64,000 nucleotides of DNA from Henricia sp. BOLD:AAB3569 (Eukaryota > Echinodermata > Asteroidea > Spinulosida > Echinasteridae): NCBI GenBank assembly GCA_037783545.1, contig JBBELK010001087.1, positions 62,001-126,000 of the forward strand. The letters run 5' to 3'. The position numbers and the translations under genes are program-made. This document shows, in pieces, positions 21,455 to 30,889 of this stretch. Within the stretch, counting starts at the first letter, position 1; every line of letters begins with the position of its first letter. The notes under the pieces were generated by a model. That model saw only the letters and a list, made by a program, of their open reading frames with translations, did not search any database and was not told the origin of the DNA.

Positions 21455-21845
21455 CTGGACGAACCGTCGCATTTACATATCAATAAAACACGACGGTTCA
21501 GGCAATTGTGGGGTGTTATGGCCGAGCGGTCTAGTGCGTCGAACTTAAGTTCCTGTGCTAGTAGAATGTAGGTTCGATTCCGGGCCGCGACGGGTTGTGG
21601 CACCTGTGCCCTTGAGCAAGGCACTTAACCACACTTGCTCCCATTCCTGTAATTGGCGGTCTCTCCGCTGTTGGATGTGGTAAATAAATAAATTAAAAAA
21701 ATTAATAAAATTGTGGTGACTAAATAGCCTGACGGTTCGAACCCGTCGCATTTACATATCAATAAACACGACGGTTCAGGCAATTGTAGTGACTGAATAG
21801 CCTTACGGTTCAAACCGGCATTTACACATCAATAAAACACGACGG
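21455..21845 (+). repeat. ~75-base tandem repeat split by a SINE
   Basis: Units containing GTCGCATTTACATATCAATA and ACGACGGTTCAGGCAATTGT recur about three times: 21459-21511, 21717-21785 and 21785-21845. The first unit is separated from the second by the SINE at 21512-21708. Confidence 0.8.
21512..21708 (+). mobile_element. tRNA-derived SINE (family C) with 8-base target duplication
   Basis: The head reads like a type II (Leu/Ser) tRNA, with A box TGGCCGAGCGGTCTAG and B box GGTTCGATTCC. A central block ACCTGTGCCCTTGAGCAAGG and a (AAAT)n tail follow. AATTGTGG flanks both sides (21504-21511, 21709-21716). The central block is shared with family B (30610-30650). The B-box-bearing head is too altered to be a working tRNA gene. 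Confidence 0.85.
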
Positions 21846-22108
21846 AGGGGCAATAGACAGCAGAAGTGTGACGTGTTGCCATGGCAATTGGCTCTAAACA
21901 TCATGACCGTCGGAAAAAAGTACAATTGCAAAAGCACAGGGACACGGTTCAGTGATTTTAGTGTATTGCCTAGGCAACCAAAATATGAGGTATTCACTTC
22001 CGCAGTCTATTGATTTGATGGATTTATCTTTCGCTCAACTATCGTGCCAGAATCACCTGATCGTATTTGGTGTTTTTCGTCTCTGCGCCCTAAAACGGCT
22101 AAAACGGA

Positions 22109-22726
22109 TTGGTACGTTTCGATAGGGAGGATGATGAGCTTTCACTTGTATATTGCTTTGCAGCGCGCCAAAATGTTTATTTGACTTTTTCCCCATAAAA
22201 TTTCATTTTTCGCCCACCGTGTTTTACCTTCTATTAAACGGGCCCGTTTTCGCTACCATAGCCAGGACCATGTTTTGACGTAATTACAAAATAACCTAAT
22301 GGTTGGCTTTAGGCGTCGGCAACCGAAGCCGTGCATTGGTTTAATCAGTCAGAAAAAAATGCTGTCGGTTATGTTGTTTGTAGATGTGTGCGTGTGTAAA
22401 ATTGTAAAATAATTTTTGTGGTAAGAATTATTGAGACGTTGACCATTTACCCTTAATTTAAGTTCAAGACGACTTATTAGGTATATTAGGTATCAGTAAT
22501 ATTGTGCGGCCACAGTGGTCGACTTGGTAAGATAAATGATCTCCGTAATTAAACAAGTAGGATACCACTCACAGTGCGCTGCATTTTTCCCCTTTTAGAA
22601 AAGTGAATTGCGATATTTACGTAAGTAAGAATGTTCTCTAAGATGGTTGAATGAAAATGAAAAAAAAATGAATCTGGAATCTTGTTCAATTTTGTTAAAC
22701 AAGTGAACCAACGTCCATTTTGCACC
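22109..22726 (+). repeat. dispersed ~640-base repeat, copy 2
   Basis: Matches 6658-7304 in the same orientation from TTGGTACGTTTCGATAGGGA to GTGAACCAACGTCCATTTTG. There is no coding potential in either copy. Confidence 0.85.
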
Positions 22727-23510
22727 TAAATTTTAAGACAATGGTGCTCAGTGATTTTTGACACTAGGAAAGTAACCAAGGTACCATTGGAAAGCACTTA
22801 CTCTTTTCTTTAGGACGGTACAGTACTAATGACTGTTAAGTTGTCCTATAAGTTTAGTGCTGAAGAACTTATGTGACGTCCGACTTGTAAATTATTTCCA
22901 TTTGTATTGCCGTATATAGTCTAATCAAAACAACCTTTCAAATTTGGATTTTTATTTTTTGTAAACACTTAGTACGTGAGCACTATGGCAATAATAGTTT
23001 ACCGCGCAACATTGCAATGCATTTCTCATTAAAAAAGACCGCTGTGGGTCCAGAAATCTCATTCGAATTTTATGAATGCACACGCTTCATGAATAATTAT
23101 AATTGTAGCAGCAGGTGGTCGATGGCGACTCTTAATTACGACTGATTGGCATGATGTAGGCGGGACCTATAACGTGTGCATTCTTTTCATTGGATGGTTC
23201 ACGCCGTACGTTTTTTTTACGTACAATGAACCGTCGAAACGAAATAACGCTACTGTGACGTTGTTAAAGGGACACACCGGCCTACTGTTTACATACTGCG
23301 GGTACGATTGACAATGGTACGACGTAAGAACGAAAAGTGGAGTGCGACGTAAGGCATAAAAGTGTTGTTTCGTTTTGAACCGTGTAGTGACCGTAGACGA
23401 AAGCCATCCAATCAAATTTCCCGCTAGACAATATAGACGGTATACTCGAAAGCCCTCCAATCACGTACGCGCGCATTGCGGCACGCCCCGTGTTAAAGGT
23501 AACACCGGCT
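22727..23510. other. no gene recognised
   Basis: AT-rich up to 23150. A GGGACACACCGGCCTACT motif at 23269 recurs near 3450, and a similar ACACCGGCTTCG occurs at 23503, suggesting a small undefined element. ORFs here are short and overlap on both strands. Confidence 0.35.
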
Positions 23511-23514
23511 TCGT

Positions 23515-23582
23515 TGGGGTGGGGGGGGGGGGGGGGGGGGTTGCGGTGGGGGGCGGGAGGAGGGGGTGGTAGGGGGGGGGGG
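23515..23582 (+). repeat. G-run / possible G-quadruplex tract
   Basis: An unbroken run of 20 G (23521-23540) is followed by several more runs of three or more G up to 23581. This gives extreme strand asymmetry and G-quadruplex potential. Long poly-Gly/Pro ORFs here are artefacts of the run. Confidence 0.85.
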
Positions 23583-24281
23583 ACAATTGACATATGTGCA
23601 TAACGTTGGTCCACAACGTTTCTTCGTCAATTACTGACGTTTTATCCTGCGTCCGAGTCGGGCTATAACGTAAGTTTGCTGTCTGGGATATGCAGGGAAA
23701 CGCACTTATAGTGCATACCGCGTCGTGTATAAAAATCATCATTTGGACCGACGCAAAAAATTTAACTCCCTAATAATAGTATAGCGAGCGGCTGAAGTTG
23801 AAACCAAAATTGATGGCTTCCTTGGATAAAAACATAGAAATTTTAAGTTGATGAGGTAACGGGTATAGGCCTAAAACAACATTATTTGAGTATGTTTGGA
23901 CAAAATTTAATTATTCAGTACGTTAATTGTTCCGACTTCAGCCGCGTGTGGGAAACACCCTCTTGTGGATGTATTCTGGATTTTCGAAATTCAAATATAA
24001 TGTGTGGCTAAATATAAATCGGCGGCTCACTTCAACAAGGTAGTGAACCTCTGCGGCATCGGTTATCTTTTTCTCATTTGAATTTGGCCAAAATGTGAAT
24101 GACTAAACTGTAAAACTCTGAAACTCGTATGTTGATGGATTGTGCTACACTGTAAATGGACTTCCAGTAAGTTGTTGAACATTGAAGTGCGCCACGACGT
24201 AATAATTAATATAGGGACATTATTGGGTGCAGGTCAACTCGACCGCTGTACAAACTCGACCGTTGTGCGTTCAACCGAAAT

Positions 24282-24485
24282 CAACTCGACCGTTGTACCA
24301 ACTCGACCGTTGTACCAACTCGACCGTTGTACCAACTCGACCGTTGTACCAACTCGACCGTTGTACCAACTCGACCGTTGTACCAACTCGACCGTTGTAC
24401 CAACTCGACCGTTGTACCAACTCGACCGTTGTACCAACTCGACCGTTGTACCAACTCGACCGTTGTACCAACTCGACTGTTGTAC
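24282..24485 (+). repeat. 17-base satellite, 12 tandem units
   Basis: Twelve head-to-tail units of CAACTCGACCGTTGTAC occupy exactly 204 bases, with one substitution in the last. Degenerate units precede it from 24234, and a degenerate unit continues past the foldback at 25030-25048. Because 17 is not a multiple of 3, all frames stay open and give a 17-residue repeat on both strands; this is not evidence for a protein. Degenerate units in reverse lie at 36205-36335. Confidence 0.95.
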
Positions 24486-24494
24486 CTGCTTGAC

Positions 24495-25027
24495 TACCCC
24501 TAGAACTATGGGGGATACAGTATCCCCCATAGGTTATGTTGTTTTTTTCCAATATGGCGGCGCCTGAACTTATTTAAGCTAGCGCAATAATCCGCTCCCC
24601 AATCGCCACCAAACTCCGTCTGATAGTTCTTGAGACACTCACCTTGCGTGTGTCTACGGAATTTCGGTACCATTTGTCCACTAAATTCTCCGAAAATAAT
24701 GTTGGGAAATGAACGGGAACATGTGTGATGCATCCACGTGCATTTTACCGAATGCCTCAATCATGCATGTGGATGCATCGCACATGTTCCCGTTCATTTC
24801 CCAACATTATTTTCGGAGAATTTAGTGGACAAATGGTACCGAAATTCCGTAGACACACGCAAGGTGAGTGTCTCAAGAACTATCAGACGGAGTTTGGTGG
24901 CGATTGGGGAGCGGATTATTGCGCTAGCTTAAACCGTATCGGTCCGATCTTAAAGTTCAGGCGCCGCCATATTGGAAAAAAACAACATAACCTATGGGGG
25001 ATACTGTATCCCCCATAGTTCTAGGGG
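24495..25027. mobile_element. 533-base foldback element with 12-base target duplication
   Basis: The arms (about 24497-24745 and 24765-25027) are nearly perfectly complementary, starting CCCCTAGAACTATGGGGGAT. The only large difference is about 20 extra bases in the right arm at 24932-24955. TACCTGCTTGAC flanks it at 24483-24494 and 25028-25039. Related single-arm or longer copies are at 33380-33660 and 50099-51238. The same peptide appears as an ORF on opposite strands of the two arms purely because of the symmetry. Confidence 0.9.
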
Positions 25028-25047
25028 TACCTGCTTGACCATTGTGT

Positions 25048-25320
25048 GTTATTATTATTATTATTATTTCTTTCTGGTATTCATACCAAGGATTCCTCAA
25101 TAGTACTCATTGCACTGTCACTCGCAAGCGTGAGGAAACCCATGAAGAATTAGAATTAGAAATGCATGGCCAGAGACACCGGGGATGATCCCCCTTGCTC
25201 TTCACGAAAGAATGCTCTGGGATCTTTAGAGTGCATTTCCATTACCTAACACACTGGACCAACGGCTTTACATCCCTTCCGAAGGATGGAGCAAGTGTGG
25301 TTGAGTGCCTTGCCCAAGGT
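25048..25320 (-). mobile_element. SINE family B, 5'-truncated copy
   Basis: On the minus strand: central block TTGGGCAAGGCACTCAACC, GATGTAAAGCCGTTGGTCCA, the CCGGTGTCTCTGGCC segment, a segment ending GGTATGAATACCAGAAAGAA, and a (TAA)n tail (TTA repeats at 25050-25068 on the + strand). The tRNA-like head is missing. Confidence 0.85.
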
Positions 25321-25349
25321 AGGGACTTGGAAATCAGTGACGTCATCGC

Positions 25350-26505
25350 GCGCGCACTGGGTACACTAGTAATGGTTAGTTTCACAGCGGATTTTTGCCG
25401 TCTCTGAAGTGGCGCATCATGAAAAATGCGCTCTAAAATCTCACAACATTGTTCAATTCATTTTTTTAATAGATGCGTGGAAAAAGGCATACTTTTCTGA
25501 CGATATGCATTTGTTAAAACGATTTGTAAAAGATTTATAGTGGGGCGCAGCAATATGTTTGTTTGATAGTGAGATTTATGACCCAAAAAAAGGTAGTTCA
25601 TGTTGCTAAACAGACTTGTGAAACCAACACACAGTTTGGGGAGATAGTTGTTTATGTTTATGCCAAATTTCATTGAAGAAAACATTCCCCTTGCTTGTTA
25701 TTTTTAGAACACAAAAATGATTAACGGCTCCGTCTTGCACACTTTGTCGAGTGCGTAGTCTTCATTCCAGGCATAAATGTGAGCTTACACATAGACAAAG
25801 ACGTCGCGCGCCCTCACGTGTGCATATTAGGGAGGTTTCGCACCGTCACGGATACCGATACGGATACGTCAAGACTCTATGCGCTTCTCGTGATGCGTAA
25901 CCGAAGTACACACGTTTTCATACGCGTAAATAACGGATGTCGGCCTCCATACGCGTAGCATAAAAACGGATACCGGTTATGGGGATTTGTCGCTTTTTTC
26001 GTGATGGATGAATAATTTGTATGCATTTTTTTTCTTTGTGGTGTATCATGAATCATCACGAAACACACTAACGTCTTCACTAGTGGTTCACACTATCGAC
26101 GCATCTAAACAACCGCATATGCGGAACTGAGCAAAACACACACGAGAAGCACGCATCGCGCGCGCCATTTTCATCCGTTCCTTCCAATTCCGCGAGCAAA
26201 GCTAGCTCATAGCAGCGATCCAGCCGCCTGAGTTTAGACACATGTTCCAAAACAAAGAATACATTCACCACAGGATTTTTTTTCAAACGAACCATCTTAA
26301 TTGTGGTACTATATGGTGGATGTATTTTGATTGCGCTGTTGTACGTACAACGGACATGACGGATGAAAAGTCGACGGACAAGTAGACCTCGAATCAACTC
26401 TTCCGTAATCTGTCATTTGACGTACGAAACCTTCGGATACGTTAATTTTTCTATAGGCTATGTAGGGAACAATTTATAGTTGCATTACGTACGTTGAGTA
26501 TATCT
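25350..26505. other. no gene recognised; weak repeat ends
   Basis: GGAGGTTTCGCACCGTCACG near 25832 and GACGTACGAAACCTTCGG near 26419 are loosely inverted, so a diverged TIR element may span this stretch. The 105-residue minus-strand ORF at 26080-26397 has no recognisable domain. Confidence 0.3.
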
Positions 26506-26506
26506 T

Positions 26507-27720
26507 TTGTTATTCTACACTTCTGAAACGTCCACATAATAGTTGACGCTGGTAACACCATTTCGAAATTGTTAGATAAAATAATCGACCTGTATCGTTT
26601 TTAAGCGATTGTTGTCCGTGCACTTTACGGGAACGCGGCACGAATATATGTTTTTGTCTAGAGTGAAACAATACTGAAAATTGGCAAAATCAATTTGGTT
26701 GGTGAATTTAGGTGTTTGCGATTGTTCAATTTTTTGCGTGTCGGTTTACACCAAATAAAGGCGCCTTTCCTTTACAGGTCGATAAGTTTATTTTATCCAT
26801 CCTGCGTTTTTTTTTTATCTATTTGCATCTCAATCGCTCTATGGCCCGATACAGACAAACGGGTGAAGCAAAACGCGCACGCAAGACGGATGAAAAAAAG
26901 ATAAGGCGCCTTTCCTTTGGTTCGTTTTTCATTCGTCATGCGTTTTCCATTCTTTTGCATAGGGTTTGCCTTAAAATGAGACTCATTTTGGTTAAAATAA
27001 TTGTGACCAGTCATTGCTGGATATTTTTGTCAAAATATAATGGTTAAAATACGTATCTGCACTTGTGACCGGGCCGAGCACCGCCGCATTGCAATAAAGT
27101 TTCGCAACAGACACCATTGTGCGAACAAGCTAGGCCTGCCAGAAAACCGGGACCGCTTTTGACTAGACATCAGCTGAAGCAGTCCTATATTGCGCGGCGT
27201 ATTTCGTCGAGCTACGGCACGAATATGCCGCGCGCGCATTGCTGACGAGACTGTGCCTTTAATCAGACTCTGGAGGCAGAACGGAACTTCTGCCAAGCAT
27301 TGACCTAGTTTGCGTATAGAGCTAGCACGCGCCAATCCTTTTGGCGCGTGCCAGAAGAGTCTGGCCACGTGCCGCCTGGGGTTATGTATTACATTGTATA
27401 ACATTGTACATGTATTACCAATTATTTGTATTAGTCTTGCTTCCTGTGCGGTGTGCTTATGATGCACACGGCCCCGGACTTCGTTGTTGTGTTGCGGTAT
27501 GTTAGCTGGAGAGTATATTGAATGATAACTCGGCTTTGTCTTTCTTGTGGAGTCGGAAATCCTGTGACTGTGTCCCTTTTCTGGCGTTTAAGTGCGGGAA
27601 TCGAGGAAATAACACTTGTTAGGCCTACTACAAACAAACACACACACTAAACCACACAGACAGGTGTGAACTCACTGACAATCGCGGACGTCCCCACACG
27701 TCTCGGAAAAGAATTCAAAA
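26507..27720. repeat. left arm of a large inverted duplication
   Basis: From ATCTTTTGTTATTCTACACT at 26507 to GTCTCGGAAAAGAATTC at 27714, this stretch is the reverse complement of 30350-32168 apart from two insertions in the right arm. Opposed ORFs of about 70-145 residues here mirror each other in the two arms and lack known domains. A partial TTAAAGGCACAG-family MITE lies inside at about 27188-27264. Confidence 0.85.
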
Positions 27721-27724
27721 TTTC

Positions 27725-28665
27725 AAAGCACTGACAATTTTATTTTATGCGCCTCGCGCAAACGGATCCGAAAGGTCCAATATTTTTCATTTATTATTTT
27801 CTTGGCATGCAGGAAAATTATCCTCTGAATATCCTTTGTATGTTTCAATAGATGGCCAAAAGTGTTTCTAATGCATGCACACACAAGTAGCACGCTATGA
27901 AATTGCGCCGATTAGAATAAAATTACCACTCAAGTACGTTTATTTTCGAACAAACAAAGTCCCATCAATACTATGTATTCAGTACAAATGGCACTGGACG
28001 AATAACCCAACACAGTAGTCGAATTCCACATCATCTACACCTCATTTTGGTGGTCAAACTGCACATCATTCATCGGTCCTCCAGTTTCGGGCTTGATGCA
28101 AATGAAAGACAGTTACCTAGACTTGCGATTGTCGAAAACGTTTGCCTTGCTTCTCCTCAGACGCAACTGTTATGCTAAAATGAACCTTATCCGGTCGAAT
28201 ACCCCCACTTTTACCCTATTACATGTGTGACTTTTTTATTCCTGTCCCTTCTACGCTTCGGTACGCGTGTACTGCCAATTAACATGCAAAAAACGTACAT
28301 TGTGGATGAGTGTTATTTTGGCGCGCAATTGCCACGTGAGGGCGCATTGGCACTTTATTGCTTATTACTCAGTTTAACGCAAAACGAGAAACCGTGTTGA
28401 ATTAAGACTAATCAGACTTGAAGTTGAAGATATCTTCGTTGGCTTGGCGCAATATGTCACTGTGGGGGCGCTTCATACTGCATCGCATTCTTCGAGCTCT
28501 CTCCTAATCAGTTTACACGCACGATTTCGCGGGAAAAAGGCCGATTCCTAAGACGCATATCTCGGCTACCGCTTGCTCAATTTATGCGATAAATGCTGTT
28601 TTAGAAATAACATAAAATAATCTGTAATGTGAGATGATATTTTCAATCAAAATCGCACTTTGACT
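27725..28665. other. spacer between inverted arms, left part
   Basis: No ORF or repeat of note except CCGGTCGAATACCCCCACTT near 28190, which resembles CCGGTCGAATATACCCGCAT near 32648. Confidence 0.4.
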
Positions 28666-28671
28666 TTTTTT

Positions 28672-28788
28672 TCCAAGTCCCTACCCAAGGGCACAGGTAC
28701 CGTAGCCGTGGGGAGGTTCGAACCTGCAACCCCAAGTTTTCACCTATGATTGCGAGTCAATGACCTAAACCGCTCGGCCACGGTACCA
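28672..28788 (-). mobile_element. SINE family B, 5' head fragment
   Basis: On the minus strand it carries an intact-looking tRNA-like head: A box TGGCCGAGCGGTTTAGG and B box GGTTCGAACC. The start of the central region (GGTACCTGTGCCCTTGGG) follows. It abuts the 78-base inverted copy at 28789. It supplies the head that is missing from the 25.0 kb copy. Confidence 0.8.
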
Positions 28789-28866
28789 CGACAGTTTCTT
28801 CCGTTACCGTTGAAATAATGGAAAATCATTCTGGGCACGAGAGGGCGCTGTTACGAATTAGTGGCT
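28789..28866 (+). repeat. 78-base sequence with an identical inverted copy at 33133
   Basis: The 78 bases starting CGACAGTTTCTTCCGTTACC appear with no mismatch, inverted, at 33133-33210. A short CTATGGCTGTGG tandem repeat follows at 28864-28905. Confidence 0.9.
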
Positions 28867-28909
28867 ATGGCTGTGGCTATGGCTGTTGCTATGCTGTTGC
28901 TATGGGCAG

Positions 28910-29895
28910 ACAATAAAGGTAGGTATGTGTGAATATTGCAATTCACGCACAGCAACTTCGTCGAAGCCTCGTTTTCGTTTTGAACGGCGCGGGAGCGTTG
29001 TGTTAAAATGCTCCTCGAAATATCAGGTTTTGTTAGTACTTACACTGTTTGTCACCGGGTTATTTTACTTTAGTGACATAGAACACATACCTATTATTAG
29101 AGTTTTGACTGAATTTCTCAAAAGTTATCTTCTCCAGCTGCACATTTTCTTCCTACACGTCTGTCTTTTTTTCTCTCATACAAATCGTTGATATTTTTGC
29201 ATAAGGTCAGGGCAATATTTTTTTCAGAATATGCTAGTATTTTTCTTTACTTAATTGTCTATCATCCTGCCGAGTTTCATCCAAATTAAATGTTAAACAT
29301 CGTCGTTACCCTAACCCCCCGACGTTTGCAAAGATTAAAAAACGTTTAGAAGTTAAGGAAGAAATGACTGAATTTCCAAGTCTTGTGATCGGTATTCATC
29401 CGCCACTTGCAAGCCACCTGCACAAAATGACAGTTTCTCATTGGTCAAACGCTCACAAAAGGCATCCGCGTAGCTGGCTGTACTTGCTGTTTGACACAGA
29501 GTAGTTTCTTCTCCGGGCGTTCTTATACACCACAGCTTAGAGAAATTTCAGGGGACCGGGTGGCTTTGGAATCCGCTGCGTGGTTTTACTGGTACTATGA
29601 TACCGGAGAGCCCCAAGTGTAAGGATGGGTCCAGGGGAAACGTATGATCTCTAGTCAGCATTAAACACGTGACCTCTCCATGTGGCAAAAAGGCTAATGT
29701 TATTGGGCTAAAATGTTGTTAACTTTTAATCAGAATTAAATACATGTGTACCTTATATGGGCGAGGGCGAAGTGACGTCACCCGGTCCCGGTGACAAGAT
29801 CCATTGTTTTTCACTAGGCATGCGAATTGCGTGCATAGCAACCGATAAAAAAGATCGGCGCGCTGAGTCTGGTTTCTATCTAAACTTGTGGCATA
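28910..29895. other. spacer between inverted arms, right part
   Basis: The 101-residue ORF at 28886-29191 begins in the CTATGG repeat. It contains one possible hydrophobic segment but has no recognisable domain or splice partner. Nothing else is supported. Confidence 0.35.
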
Positions 29896-29900
29896 TTTAT

Positions 29901-30042
29901 TTAAAGGCAGAGGCTCGTCAGCAATGCGCGCCCGCCAAATTCGTGCCACGAAATACGCAACTCCATAGCATAGTTTTAGGGGCTGTGTATTTCGTGTCAC
30001 CTTTTTGGCGTGCGCGCATTGCTGACGAGCCTGTGCCTTTAA
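29901..30042. mobile_element. 142-base palindromic MITE (TTAAAGGCAGAGGCTCGTCA family)
   Basis: The ends TTAAAGGCAGAGGCTCGTCA and TGACGAGCCTGTGCCTTTAA are inverted. The arms continue through GCAATGCGCGC and CGTGCCACGAAATACGC. Other copies are at 47382-47523 (complete) and 34511-34618 (left end lost), with fragments at 27188-27264 and 31158-31235. Confidence 0.85.
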
Positions 30043-30501
30043 CCTACAAAAATGTATTGTTTTAGTCATACCCTCAAAGTACTGATTACTGACCGAATAG
30101 CTCACACAATAATACCAAATGAGTTTAAAACATGAAATAAAGAATAGTCGTGATTTAACGTGATCACCTTGGGATCCAGTAAGAATTATGCTACTTTGTG
30201 GCGTCAGTTTGGATGTCTTTTGGATGGAATGGTGGCTTTTAATAAATCTTTTGACCAGATTAATTCGCTGGTCGAAAATGCCATCTTGTGTTTAAACAAT
30301 GGGTAGTCGTATAACACATCATTATTTCATTTCACTGCTTGCATATTTTGAATTCTTTTCCGAGACGTGTGTGTGTGTGTGTTTGTTTGTAGTAGGCCTA
30401 ACAAGGGTTATTTCCTCAATTCCCGCACTTAAACGCCAACAAAGGGACACAGTCACAGGATTTCCGACTCCACAAGAAAGACAAAGCCGAGTTATCATTC
30501 A

Positions 30502-30627
30502 AGGGCACAGGTACCGCAGCCGGATTCGAACCCGGATTCGAACCCGCAACCCCAGGTTTTCATGGGTGAAAACCTGGGGTTGCGGGTTCGAATCCGGGTT
30601 CGAATCCGGCTGCGGTACCTGTGCCCT
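30502..30627. repeat. perfect palindrome of two opposed SINE heads
   Basis: Arms of 61 bases (30502-30562 and 30567-30627) are exact reverse complements around TGGG. Each arm contains the GGTACCTGTGCCC block and a duplicated GGATTCGAACCC B-box core. An RNA read through this site would fold into a 61-pair stem. Confidence 0.95.
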
Positions 30628-30858
30628 TGGGCAAGGCACTCAACCACACTTGCTCCATCCTTCGGAAGGGATGTAAAGCCGTTGGTCCAGTGTGTTAGGT
30701 ATAACGCACTCTAAAGATCCCAGAGCATTCTTTCGTAAAGAGCAAGGGGATTCCCCGGTGTCTCTGGCCATTTCTAATTCTTCATGGGTTTCCTCACGCT
30801 TACGAGTGACAGTGCAATGAGCACTATTGAGGAATCCTTGGTATGAATACCAGAAAGA

Positions 30859-30886
<28 letters not shown>
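30567..30886 (+). mobile_element. SINE family B copy inserted in the right arm
   Basis: Head remnant with doubled B box, central block, the GATGTAAAGCCGTTGGTCCA segment, a segment ending GGTATGAATACCAGAAAGAA, and an (AAT)n tail at 30858-30888. The left arm at 26.5-27.7 kb has no such insertion at the matching point, so this insertion is younger than the inverted duplication. Confidence 0.85.

Positions 30887-30889
<3 letters not shown>

Larger units (their letters stand above)
20545..22005. mobile_element. cluster of short MITEs (GACGGCCATG / TTGCCATGGCAA family)
   Basis: At least five whole or partial copies in both orientations share GCCGACGGCCATGATAGTTT, GAGCCAATTGCCATGGCAAC and AAAATCACTGAAC blocks. 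Clear starts are at about 20551, 20777, 20960, 21240 and 21845. A tidy solo copy lies at 46450-46620. The cluster looks like repeated self-insertion or tandem growth. The 21440-21845 minisatellite and a SINE lie within it. Confidence 0.75.

Noticed and set aside
21512..21600. Functional tRNA gene
   Set aside because: A and B boxes are present, but the arms do not form a proper cloverleaf and the sequence continues into a SINE body with tail and target duplication.
23282..23742. Pro- or Gly-rich ORFs
   Set aside because: Produced by a long G run and neighbouring G-rich sequence.
24282..24485. CRISPR-like array
   Set aside because: Direct tandem units without unique spacers in a eukaryotic context; it is a satellite.
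24142..24567. ORFs with 17-residue repeats (NSTVVPTRPLYQL type) on both strands
   Set aside because: Direct consequence of a stop-free 17-base satellite, open in several frames and both strands.
24506..25018. Matching ORFs on opposite strands (FGEFSGQMVPKF...)
   Set aside because: The same peptide arises twice because the DNA is a palindrome; no homology or codon evidence for a protein.
26695..27047. ORFs with hydrophobic segments
   Set aside because: Mirror-image ORFs occur in the other arm of the inverted duplication; no known domain.
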